Shown here: positions 1 through 7,554 of the stretch, in pieces
Layout: every line of letters begins with the position of its first letter
Numbering within the stretch: position 1 is the first letter of the stretch
DNA from: an uncultured Desulfovibrio sp.
GTDB taxonomy: Bacteria; Desulfobacterota; Desulfovibrionia; Desulfovibrionales; Desulfovibrionaceae
NCBI GenBank assembly: GCA_937926875.1
Contig: CALBAX010000078.1
Span: 1-32,095, forward strand
Length of the DNA stretch: 32,095 nucleotides
Reading direction: 5' to 3'
The notes under the pieces: model-generated
What the model saw: the letters and a program-made list of their open reading frames with translations, nothing else
Told to the model about the DNA's origin: nothing
Databases searched by the model: none
Made by a program: the position numbers and the translations under genes

Positions 1-3000
1 AGCCGCCGCCGATGTTGAAGGTGATACCGGCGCGGATGGCGTTCTCGAAGGTGTAGTCGGCGCCCAGCGAGACGCCGCCCAGGTTGCCGTTGAAGCCGTA
101 ATCGAGGTTGCCGGCTTCCATGCCCCAGCCGTGCTGGCTCTGCCACAGGGGGGCGATCCACAGGGCGAAGCCGGTGGTGTTGCGGTCCACGATCTGGCCT
201 TCGGCGTTCATGGCCTGTGCACCGTCGGCCGGGTTGGCGAAGCCCAGACGGTTGACCACGGCATTGGTGGCCGCGTCGGAAGCCATCTTGGTCATCTGCG
301 GCACGGCGCCGGCAAAGGCGATGCGGGCAGCGCTTTCGATGGTGGCGGCACTCTTGGCCGCGTCGCCGTTGATGTAGTCGGCACGCACGGCACGCGACAG
401 GAAACGCACGCCCATGTCGGGGGAATCCACGTCATTGAGAGCCTTTTCCCAGACCGAGAGCATCATGGGAGCCAGGTCGGGGTCGATGCCGGGCAGGGCT
501 TCCGTGGGATCCTTGACATCCGTAAGTACAACGATGTCCCCCGCATCCTGGATGGCAATGCTTTCCAGCATGTAGTCGAGGTTTTCCACATCCTTGTCAG
601 AGTTCCACTGTCCGGGTTTACCGTCTTCGTCGACGATAGTGAAGCCCTCGAGGACAGTGATCCGTTCGTCGGCCTTGGCATTGATGATACGCAGCTTGGC
701 ATTGGAATCCACAAAGGCTGTCTGGCCGGTGGGTTCTGCCTTGATGGCGGTGCCGTCGGTCAGGTTGGCGGCGTTCACCACCAGCAGGGAGTCGTCACCA
801 AAGTAGGCATCCTGCGTGACAGTCTCCCCGCCCACCATGATCGTGTCATTGGGGCCCTTTTGGGCATCGGCATCCACCACGATCTGTGCGTCTTTGCCAA
901 GCGTGATGGAGTTGTTCAGGGCCAGGACGGCATTGCTCTTATCGGTGGTCATGCCGGGGTTAACACTCATGCCGGCGTCGGTTATGGCATTGACCAGCAC
1001 GTCGTTGTCCATATTGCCGATATTGGTGATGGCGCCGGAGCCGGCCACCAGGTTGCTGCCCAGCTTGTTGTCCGTGAGGTTGCCGATGATGAGCCCCGAA
1101 GGATCCACAAAGATGCTGCCGCCCCGGGCGTCCAGCGTGCCGATGTAGACCAGGCTGTTGTTGATGACGTCCAGATTGCCGTCCGCCAGCACCATGTCTT
1201 CCATGCTGGTGTTGCTGCCGTCAAAGGTCAGATCGCCAACATTGTAGATGTCCTTGCCCTCGGCGGCGGTGTTGCCGCTGAACAGGTTGTCCCCCTTCAG
1301 GGTCAGCGTACCGGCATTGTAGATGGCACCGCCCTGGCCGTTTTCACCGATGGCCTTGTTGTTGGTGATAGTGCCGTTGGTGATAGTGACGGAAGCTGCG
1401 CCAGGTACTAGATTATCATCTTCATCTTCTCCAAGGATGTACAGGGCACCACCTTGGCTTACTTTTTGCCCAGAGACACTATTATTATCAAAGATAACAT
1501 TATCAAAATTTGCGGTATAGTTAAATCCAGGTTCATCTCCCTTGATATATGCACCACCGCCATAGGCACCTGATTCAGCAGTAATAGTGTTTCCAGAGAA
1601 AACAGTGTCGCTGATTGTGGCCTTTCGATCTGGGTCACCTCCCCAATAGTTTCCGCGCAGGTACAGTCCGCCACCAAGGCCGTCTGTAGCTCCTTCTATG
1701 GTGTTGCCATCGAATTTAGTGTGAGTAATAGTTGTGTCTACACCCCACAATGCCATACCTGCACCAAAAGCATTAGGGCTCGAGACTATTTTGTTGGATA
1801 ATACTTGCAGATTGCTTGCAGTCAGAGTTCCAACGCTCTGATAATATCCTCCACCCTGGGCCTGTCTACTGCTTGAAGCAGTATTGTTATCAAGAGTTAT
1901 ATTGCTTAGGGTGACAGTTGTATTTTGTACACCGATAGCGCCGCCATAAGTGCCATTTGGTGTGCTATCACCATCATCATATGTATTATAACTGAAGGTG
2001 CTATCAGTGATAGTGAGTGTGGAATCACTGCCCTGTCCCATTACGGAGACAGCTGCTCCGCTAGAGGAACCAGAAGAGTTATCAAGATTAACACTATTTT
2101 TTTCAAAAGTAGAACCGGTGATGGTCAGGTTCTGGTTGCCTCCCAGAGTAGCCGCTATGGCACCGATGATGGGATTGTTGCTGCCAGCGGTGAAGGTGTT
2201 GCCTTTGAAGTCAACACCGTTCATCGTCACGTCTTTCTCGACGCTCATGGTCACGTCGACCACGCTAGCGGACGCATCTGTGCCAGTCGCCATACCGCCG
2301 TTGAGGGTGGTGTGTTCAGCGTCAACGACGATCAGGCCCTTGTTGGCAGTATCAGTGCCCTGCTCAAAGGTCACTTCGCTGGCCGAAGCGCCCGGATCGA
2401 GATTGATGACACCGGCGTTGTCGATACGACCTTCTAGCGCGCCGCTCGTCAGCGTGACAGTGCCTTCATTGCTGAGGTATCCGACCCCCGAGACGTTGTC
2501 GATGGCGATTTCAACGCCGTTATTGACGGCGACATTACCGTTATCGAGGATCAGATTATTGAGAGAGGTATACTTCTGGTCAGCAGTATTCTGAATGGCT
2601 GTGGGCGTCCACGTTGCGCCGTCTTTGACGATCAGCGTCATTTCGGAAACGGTCAGCTTCGACTCATCACTGGGGGTGCCATTCCAGGAAATAAGCGTAT
2701 TGCCATTCCAGTAAGAATCGGCGCCGTTCAGAGTAATATCTATTGTGGCATTTACACCAGTACCAGATGTTGGTCCATCATAGTTAAAGTTGATATTTCC
2801 ATCAATTCCAACAGTTGATTCTCCAGATTTATTAAGAGAAATAATAGCATCGCCTCTAGCAAGGAGGGCATTTTGTGCTTCTATATGAAGATTCCCATTA
2901 ATTTCTATGATGCCATTAGACATGGCAACGATCGCGCTGTTAGCTGCTTTGATATTAGTATTTTCTGCATTTATTATTATGCTGGCGCGTTCATCGGCAG

Positions 3001-3433
3001 GAATTCCATCTTTATCTGTTGAATTGTTTTGTGCCCATAGGGCTGAATATGCCCCTGATGTATCTGTGCTTATAAGGCTAACTTCTTTTGAAGTTAGGGT
3101 GATATGCCCACTTTTCCAAGAAAATATACCACCGCCAGCATTGATAGTTATGCTTTGTGTATCATTATTACCTATATTAATTTGTGGGTTGTTACGCGTA
3201 TCTGTACCATTAGCAGTAATAGCATCACCACTCGCAGTATATGAAAGATTCTCTCCAGTATAATCATGAACGCCTGAGGTATGCTGGATAACCGCCCCGG
3301 CGGTCGCTGCCCCCCCCATGACCAGCATACCGGCCACGGCCAGCGAACCGAAGACGTTGAGCAGGTGGCACTTTTTCAGCACCGCCTTGTAGCGGTTTAT
3401 CAGGTTACCGATAGCTCCCTTTGTCAGTTGCAT
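1..3433 (-). CDS. Autotransporter (type Va), C-terminus cut by window edge
   Basis: Reading the minus strand from the ATG at 3433 gives an open frame of 1144 codons to the window edge with no stop. A purine-rich RBS (AGGGAGA) lies 7 nt upstream. The N-terminus is an extended autotransporter-type signal: basic residues (RYKAVLKK), then a hydrophobic stretch (GSLAVAGMLVMGGAATAGA) ending near residue 48. The passenger (about 50-960) is rich in Asn, Thr, Gly and Ser. Between about 400 and 720 it carries repeated GGA/GGG turns and FxxN motifs (FKGN, FEKN, FSYN, FDGN, FSGN, FDNN), consistent with a right-handed beta-helix like that of Pmp proteins. A helical linker (about 965-1065) precedes the start of the outer-membrane beta-barrel (FALWIAPLW, about 1083 on). 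The family secretes or displays the passenger at the cell surface; the ligand here is unknown. Parts of the passenger (roughly 1410-2130 and 2700-3260) are AT-rich while the barrel is GC-rich, suggesting mosaic origin or relaxed selection. Confidence 0.9.
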   Translation of the reverse strand, partial: MQLTKGAIGNLINRYKAVLKKCHLLNVFGSLAVAGMLVMGGAATAGAVIQHTSGVHDYTGENLSYTASGDAITANGTDTRNNPQINIGNNDTQSITINAGGGIFSWKSGHITLTSKEVSLISTDTSGAYSALWAQNNSTDKDGIPADERASIIINAENTNIKAANSAIVAMSNGIIEINGNLHIEAQNALLARGDAIISLNKSGESTVGIDGNINFNYDGPTSGTGVNATIDITLNGADSYWNGNTLISWNGTPSDESKLTVSEMTLIVKDGATWTPTAIQNTADQKYTSLNNLILDNGNVAVNNGVEIAIDNVSGVGYLSNEGTVTLTSGALEGRIDNAGVINLDPGASASEVTFEQGTDTANKGLIVVDAEHTTLNGGMATGTDASASVVDVTMSVEKDVTMNGVDFKGNTFTAGSNNPIIGAIAATLGGNQNLTITGSTFEKNSVNLDNSSGSSSGAAVSVMGQGSDSTLTITDSTFSYNTYDDGDSTPNGTYGGAIGVQNTTVTLSNITLDNNTASSSRQAQGGGYYQSVGTLTASNLQVLSNKIVSSPNAFGAGMALWGVDTTITHTKFDGNTIEGATDGLGGGLYLRGNYWGGDPDRKATISDTVFSGNTITAESGAYGGGAYIKGDEPGFNYTANFDNVIFDNNSVSGQKVSQGGALYILGEDEDDNLVPGAASVTITNGTITNNKAIGENGQGGAIYNAGTLTLKGDNLFSGNTAAEGKDIYNVGDLTFDGSNTSMEDMVLADGNLDVINNSLVYIGTLDARGGSIFVDPSGLIIGNLTDNKLGSNLVAGSGAITNIGNMDNDVLVNAITDAGMSVNPGMTTDKSNAVLALNNSITLGKDAQIVVDADAQKGPNDTIMVGGETVTQDAYFGDDSLLVVNAANLTDGTAIKAEPTGQTAFVDSNAKLRIINAKADERITVLEGFTIVDEDGKPGQWNSDKDVENLDYMLESIAIQDAGDIVVLTDVKDPTEALPGIDPDLAPMMLSVWEKALNDVDSPDMGVRFLSRAVRADYINGDAAKSAATIESAARIAFAGAVPQMTKMASDAATNAVVNRLGFANPADGAQAMNAEGQIVDRNTTGFALWIAPLWQSQHGWGMEAGNLDYGFNGNLGGVSLGADYTFENAIRAGITFNIGGG

Positions 3434-3522
3434 ACAGATCTCTCCCTAATTTGCGACGTCCAGCCAACAACGGGCGTCAGGTGTACAGGCAGGCTGTCAG
3501 GGCACGAGACAGGCATCATGCA

Positions 3523-3541
3523 AGTAATGATAATGAATACA
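3523..3541. promoter_or_regulatory. Fur-box-like site between autotransporter and regulator
   Basis: The 19-mer AGTAATGATAATGAATACA matches the classical enterobacterial Fur consensus at 13 of 19 positions by eye. It lies 90 bp upstream of the autotransporter start, in an otherwise unassigned 326-bp divergent intergenic region. The palindrome CAATGCATTG follows directly (3540-3549), and TTGCG-TT-CGCAA lies at 3573-3584. Any of these could be an operator. The Fur reading is inference, because Desulfovibrio Fur sites differ somewhat from the E. coli form. Confidence 0.3.
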
Positions 3542-3668
3542 ATGCATTGCAGATGGGCTGCCCATAACAGCATTGCGTTCGCAAATGTGGGCGGCTATGA
3601 TGTTCTTCAAGATGATGGAAAGTAGAACAAAATAGCGCCCACACTCTTTAGTTAGGACAGAATTCAGG

Positions 3669-3698
3669 TTGAGTAAACAAAAAAATGTCCTTTTATAT
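3669..3698 (+). promoter_or_regulatory. Possible sigma-70 promoter of the XRE-type gene
   Basis: TTGAGT and TTATAT are separated by 18 bp in an AT-rich stretch, 62 bp before the start codon at 3760. The match is fair (four of six bases in each box) and the position suits the downstream regulator. Confidence 0.4.
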
Positions 3699-3759
3699 CT
3701 GTTTTTTTGCTACTAGCTGATTTATTGTTCTTTTTGGGGTGGGGTAAGGATGAAAACAT

Positions 3760-4359
3760 ATGCAGAAACTTGGAGAACGCATCCGTCATGTACGGGGCAG
3801 AATGTCCCAGGAGGCTTTTGCCGGCCTGCTGGGCATCAGCAAGGGCGCTCTCGGTGGTTACGAGCGTGGGGAAAACTGCCCCAATGCTGATGTGATCTTA
3901 ACTATTTGTAATAGATGCAAGATCAATGTCTCCTGGCTGATGTCGGGGGTGGGGGCCATGCATGCCCCGAACGACACCGGAGAGAAGGAACGGAAGGAAA
4001 ACAGGCCGGGATCTCTTTTTGAGGACAGAATCCCGACGGTCGGAGAATTGTCCTGCCAGATGGCATCCGGCCAGGACTGCAAGGCAGAGAACGAGGCCCT
4101 GCGGGCCCATTGCCGCTGGTTGCAGGAGCGGCTGGACCAGCTGGAAGCCGAGCGTAGGGACCTGAATCAGGAAAACAGGCTGTTGTGGCAAAAAAATGCA
4201 GATCTCGGCGAGCGTCTTGCACGGCTGGAACAGTCACAGGAGTTGGCCCGGATGAATGCCCGCGCGTCCGGGGAAGACACGACGGCCGCCCTGACTGTCC
4301 CCCGTCGCGAGATGCGCTGCACCCGCTTGCAGGAAGGCTGCAAGACAGAGAGGGGCTAG
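3760..4359 (+). CDS. XRE/Cro-CI family regulator with C-terminal coiled coil
   Basis: This 199-aa protein has an N-terminal helix-turn-helix of the Cro/CI type (about residues 3-60: LGERIRHVRGRMSQEAFAGL, then GISKGALGGYERG, then NVSWLMSG). A charged low-complexity linker follows, then a long heptad-like coiled coil (about 109-165, rich in Glu, Leu and Arg) that probably drives oligomerisation. There is no S24 peptidase or ligand-binding domain, so it is not a LexA/CI-type self-cleaving repressor. AAGGA at 3746 is a usable RBS, and the frame of the ATG at 3749 is closed. It is transcribed away from the autotransporter and the two share a 326-bp intergenic region, so control of the autotransporter is plausible but unproven. 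Confidence 0.8.
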   Translation: MQKLGERIRHVRGRMSQEAFAGLLGISKGALGGYERGENCPNADVILTICNRCKINVSWLMSGVGAMHAPNDTGEKERKENRPGSLFEDRIPTVGELSCQMASGQDCKAENEALRAHCRWLQERLDQLEAERRDLNQENRLLWQKNADLGERLARLEQSQELARMNARASGEDTTAALTVPRREMRCTRLQEGCKTERG

Positions 4360-4706
4360 GCAGGGGCATTTGGTGCGACACGGCCGTTGCTGTGGTCAGG
4401 GCGGGCATGATGCCCGTATTACGTATCTCTTCGCTATATTTTGCTTCCCGCCACAGGGCCGTATGCGGGATGCGCGCGAGCCGGGACATGCCGGGATGCG
4501 GGCAGGGATGCGCCGGTGCCCGTGGCGGGGCGGATCTTTTTTGATGCCCTCTGCCCGGTACGGCCGCTTTGGTCGGGTATCGGGGCTGGGGGCGCGCCCG
4601 CCCTTCCCCGGCGGGCATGCCCACGGGCCGGGCCTGTCCCCATGCTCTTGACGGGACAGGCAGATATCGTACTCTGTCCGGGCAAGACCTGACATCTGGA
4701 GCACGC
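4360..4706. other. Intergenic region, no gene seen
   Basis: About 350 bp without a credible coding frame; the open frames here look like GC-rich shadows. It contains the palindrome GGGCATGATGCCC near 4404 and a possible promoter at 4648-4675. There is no clear terminator for the regulator upstream. Confidence 0.6.
4648..4675 (+). promoter_or_regulatory. Possible promoter of the FlhG/MinD-like gene
   Basis: TTGACG (five of six) is followed after 16 bp by TACTCT (three of six), 31 bp before the start codon at 4707. The -35 box is good and the -10 box weak. Confidence 0.35.
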
Positions 4707-5519
4707 ATGAACAGCAGTTATCCTCTGGTATTTTCCGTCACCTCGGGCAAGGGCGGCGTGGGCAAGACCAACATCTCGGTCAATCTGGCCCTGACCCTGG
4801 CGGCGCGCGGCAAGCGTGTACTGCTTCTGGATGCCGACCTCGGGCTGGCCAATGTGGACGTGCTGCTGGGCCTGCATCCCGAAAAGAACATCTTCCACCT
4901 GTTCCATGAGGGGGCGTCCCTGCGGGACCTCCTGCTGCCCACGGGATACGGCTTCTCCATCCTGCCCGCCTCGTCGGGGGTCAGCGAGATGCTGGCGCTC
5001 AATTCGGGCCAGAAGCTGGAGCTGCTGGATGCCATGGACGAGCTGGAGGACGATCTGGATTTCCTCATCGTGGACACGGGCGCGGGCATCAACGACAGCG
5101 TGCTCTATTTCAACGTGGCGGCACAGGAACGGCTCCTCGTCCTGACCCCGGAGCCCACCTCGCTGACGGATGCCTATGCCCTGATCAAGGTGCTGAAGAC
5201 GCAGCACGGCGTGGACCGTTTCCAGGTCTGCGTCAACATGGCGCAGGACATGAAGAGCGCCCGCGAGATGTTCGTGCGGCTCACGGACGTCTGCGACCAC
5301 TTCCTTGGCGGGGTCTCGCTGGATCTGGCCGGCGTGCTGCCCCGTGACCCCGGCGTGCACGAGGCCGTGGTGCGCCAGCAGCCCTTCTGCCGCTGCCTGC
5401 CGGAAAGCCCTGTCTGCCAGGGGCTGGAAAAGATGGCGGACGCCATCCTGCGCTGGGAGCCCGCGCCCAGTGCCGACGGCAACATCAAATTCTTCTGGAA
5501 AAAGCTGCTCTACCGCTAA
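4707..5519 (+). CDS. FlhG/MinD-like P-loop ATPase
   Basis: This 270-aa protein is a deviant-Walker-A ATPase of the MinD/ParA superfamily. Visible motifs are Walker A (SGKGGVGKTN, about residues 11-20), A' (LLLDADLGLANVDVLLG) and Walker B (FLIVDTGAGI). The latter two forms are typical of FlhG/FleN/YlxH, the GTPase-coupled regulators of flagellar number. The last residues (KFFWKKLLYR) form a basic-aromatic tail resembling a MinD membrane-targeting helix. The ATG at 4707 follows GGAG; longer upstream starts only add low-complexity residues. FlhG normally sits beside flhF and fliA, but here it stands alone between a regulator and a terminator. It may therefore be a relocated flhG or an orphan polarity or placement ATPase. 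Confidence 0.85.
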   Translation: MNSSYPLVFSVTSGKGGVGKTNISVNLALTLAARGKRVLLLDADLGLANVDVLLGLHPEKNIFHLFHEGASLRDLLLPTGYGFSILPASSGVSEMLALNSGQKLELLDAMDELEDDLDFLIVDTGAGINDSVLYFNVAAQERLLVLTPEPTSLTDAYALIKVLKTQHGVDRFQVCVNMAQDMKSAREMFVRLTDVCDHFLGGVSLDLAGVLPRDPGVHEAVVRQQPFCRCLPESPVCQGLEKMADAILRWEPAPSADGNIKFFWKKLLYR

Positions 5520-5563
5520 CGGTGCGCCCTGCGGGGACGGATCCCGCGGCAGGTAAAAGGCCA

Positions 5564-5596
5564 TAAAAAAACGGCGTCGCAAGACGCCGTTTTTTG
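5564..5596. terminator. Bidirectional rho-independent terminator
   Basis: Stem AACGGCGTC / GACGCCGTT with a GCAA loop, flanked by A7 on the left and T6 on the right. It separates the convergent ATPase and DUF362 genes and can serve both strands. Confidence 0.92.
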
Positions 5597-5636
5597 TTGT
5601 GCATGGGCTGTCCCCGGACAGCGGGGCAAGCCGTCC

Positions 5637-6749
5637 TTACTTCACGGTCACCAGCTCGTATTCCACGTTGCCAATGCCGATCTTCTGGGCATGCTCGATC
5701 TGGCTGCGCCAGTTGGTCTGGGGATGGATGTCGGTGAAATGGTCGTTGTGCTCGTGGGCGCACTGGCCCAGCACGCTGGTGCTGATGGCGGGCGCGGCAT
5801 TGACCGCGTCGATGCAGGCATGGTCCAGGGCAACGGGGTCGAAGCTGGCGAACATGCCGATGTCGGGCACCACGGCGGCGTCGTTCTCGGCGTGGCAGTC
5901 GCAGTAGGGCGAGACCTGGTTGACGATGCTCACATGGAAGTGCGGGCGGCCCTGGATGACGGCCTTGGTGTATTCGGCCATGCGCTCGTTGAGGATGGTG
6001 CTCTCGGCGTCGAAGGCATTGCTGATGGCGTCGAAGTTGCACACGCCGATGCAGCGGCCGCAGCCGGCGCACAGGTCATGGTCGATGCGGGCCTTGTGGT
6101 CTTCGCCGATGCTGATGGCCGACTGGGCGCAGTAATGCGTACAGGTCTTGCAGCCGCGGCACTTTTCGGCGTCGATGCTGGGCTTGCCGATGCTGTGCAT
6201 GGCCATCTTGCCCGCACGGCTGCCGCAGCCCATGCCGATGTTCTTGATGGCGCCGCCGAAGCCGGTCAGCTCGTGCCCCTTGAAGTGGGTCAGGCTGATG
6301 AAGATGTCGGCGTCCATGATGGCGCGGCCGATGAAGGCGCTCTGGAAGTGGTCACAGCCTTCCAGGGGCACTTCCATCTCGTCGGTGCCCTTGAGGCCGT
6401 CGGCGATGATCATCTGACAGCCGGTGCTCAGGGGCGAGAAGCCGTTCTCCTGCGCGGCGGCCAGGTGTTCCAGGGCGTGCTTGCGGCGGCCCACGTACAG
6501 GGTGTTGCAGTCGGTCAGGAAGGGGCGTCCGCCCAGGGAGGTCACCTTGTCGGCCACCACCTTGGCAAAGTTGGGGCGCAGGAAGGACAGGTTGCCCGGC
6601 TCACCGAAATGGATCTTGATGGCCACGAACTTGCTGTCCATGTCGATGCTGTCGATGCCGGCCTTCTCGATCAGTTTTTTCAGCTTGTCCAGCAGGCCGG
6701 TGCCCACGGGGCAGCGCATGTCGGTGAAATAGACTTTGGAAGCGCTCAT
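5637..6749 (-). CDS. DUF362 domain protein with two 4Fe-4S clusters
   Basis: This 370-aa cytoplasmic protein has a DUF362 fold with an embedded bacterial ferredoxin module. The cluster motifs are CRGCKTCTHYC and CAGCGRCIGVC (each C-x2-C-x2-C-x3-C), in the middle of the protein. The N-terminal half carries DUF362 hallmarks (KIHFGEPGNLSFLRP; HFKGHELTGFGGAIKNIGMG). No signal peptide is seen. The family is widespread in anaerobes and its reaction is not established; electron transfer or an Fe-S-dependent modification is a reasonable guess. The RBS is GGAGAA, about 9 nt before the ATG. The gene follows the flavin reductase by 66 bp with no terminator between, so the two probably form one operon, and a flavin/Fe-S redox partnership is inferred from that. 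Confidence 0.88.
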   Translation of the reverse strand: MSASKVYFTDMRCPVGTGLLDKLKKLIEKAGIDSIDMDSKFVAIKIHFGEPGNLSFLRPNFAKVVADKVTSLGGRPFLTDCNTLYVGRRKHALEHLAAAQENGFSPLSTGCQMIIADGLKGTDEMEVPLEGCDHFQSAFIGRAIMDADIFISLTHFKGHELTGFGGAIKNIGMGCGSRAGKMAMHSIGKPSIDAEKCRGCKTCTHYCAQSAISIGEDHKARIDHDLCAGCGRCIGVCNFDAISNAFDAESTILNERMAEYTKAVIQGRPHFHVSIVNQVSPYCDCHAENDAAVVPDIGMFASFDPVALDHACIDAVNAAPAISTSVLGQCAHEHNDHFTDIHPQTNWRSQIEHAQKIGIGNVEYELVTVK

Positions 6750-6815
6750 TGTCGTCTGTTCTCCAGCGTAGGGGGGTTGAGCGCCGCCCCGGAGGACGGC
6801 GCGGATGTTCGGATG

Positions 6816-7388
6816 TTACAGGCCGTACTGGCGGCCCAGCGAAAAGGCCTTGCCCAGCGGCTCGCCCACGCGGCAGTACTGCTTCTGGCCGCCGTCGTAG
6901 AGCAGGGGATCGATGCGGTACATGTCGGGCTGGCCGCTTTCGTTGAGGCAGTCGGTCTCGATGCCCACGTTGAGGATGCGGCCCACGAACTGGGTATGGC
7001 TGCCCAGTTCCAGCGTGGCCTGGAGTTCGCATTCCAGCACCAGCGGGCATTCGTCCACATAGGGGGCATTCACCACCTTGCTGCGCACGGCGGTCAGGCC
7101 GGTGGCGGAGAACTTGTCCTCCCTGGCGCCGGAGACCATGCCCGCGAAGTCCACCATGGCGGCCTGGGCCGCCGAGGGCACGCAGACCGTGAACGCCTTG
7201 CGCGCCGCGATGGCCTTGTGCGTCCAGCGTTCGGGCCGCACGGAAACGGCGATGCAGGGCGGGTTGGAGCAGCAGATGCCGCCCCAGGCGGCGGTCATGA
7301 TGTTGGCTTTGCCTTCTTCATCATAGGCGGCCACCAGAAAGGCCGGCATGGGGTAGGCCAGAGTGACGGGACCAAGAGCTTTTTTCAT
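6816..7388 (-). CDS. Flavin reductase-like FMN protein (flavoredoxin-like)
   Basis: This 190-aa protein fits the flavin reductase-like/flavoredoxin family: VTLAYPMPAFLVAAYDEEGKANIMTA-type N-terminus, SNPPCIAVSVRPERWTHKAI in the FMN-binding region, and a C-terminal YCRVGEPLGKAFSLG. The length matches Desulfovibrio flavoredoxin, which binds FMN and passes electrons in sulfur-compound reduction in D. gigas. Which substrate is used here cannot be told from sequence. A near-perfect Shine-Dalgarno (AAGGAGGT) sits 6 nt before the ATG at 7388, and a strong promoter lies upstream at 7447-7475. It is the first gene of a probable two-gene operon with the DUF362 protein. Confidence 0.85.
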   Translation of the reverse strand: MKKALGPVTLAYPMPAFLVAAYDEEGKANIMTAAWGGICCSNPPCIAVSVRPERWTHKAIAARKAFTVCVPSAAQAAMVDFAGMVSGAREDKFSATGLTAVRSKVVNAPYVDECPLVLECELQATLELGSHTQFVGRILNVGIETDCLNESGQPDMYRIDPLLYDGGQKQYCRVGEPLGKAFSLGRQYGL

Positions 7389-7446
7389 GGCGTGACCTCC
7401 TTGTCATGCATGATGTGTTCCGCGCAACCGTTTGTGCAAGGATGGC

Positions 7447-7475
7447 TGTATAGCATCGCCTGCGGCCTGTCGCAA
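7447..7475 (-). promoter_or_regulatory. Sigma-70 promoter of the flavin reductase operon
   Basis: On the minus strand TTGCGA is followed after exactly 17 bp by TATACA. The -10 box ends 58 bp before the start codon. Both boxes match the consensus at four or more positions. Confidence 0.7.
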
Positions 7476-7495
7476 CATGTGGGGAGTAACATGTT
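7474..7495. promoter_or_regulatory. Inverted repeat at the -35 box, candidate operator
   Basis: AACATGT and ACATGTT are perfect inverted arms separated by 8 bp, overlapping the upstream edge of the -35 box at 7470-7475. This 22-bp dyad has the size of a dimeric regulator site. The regulator is unknown; a site just upstream of -35 would suit an activator or a repressor. Confidence 0.5.
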
Positions 7496-7554
7496 TGCTG
7501 CAAAGGTGTCATTGCCTTTTCCTCTCGACGTGTATCGCCGGGAGGGTCGCGTCC

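Noticed and set aside
131..1411. Long plus-strand open frame (426 codons)
   Set aside because: It is the antisense shadow of the autotransporter, which reads in frame on the minus strand with a signal peptide, repeats and a barrel start.
4404..4416. GGGCATGATGCCC palindrome as terminator of the XRE-type gene
   Set aside because: No T-run follows it.
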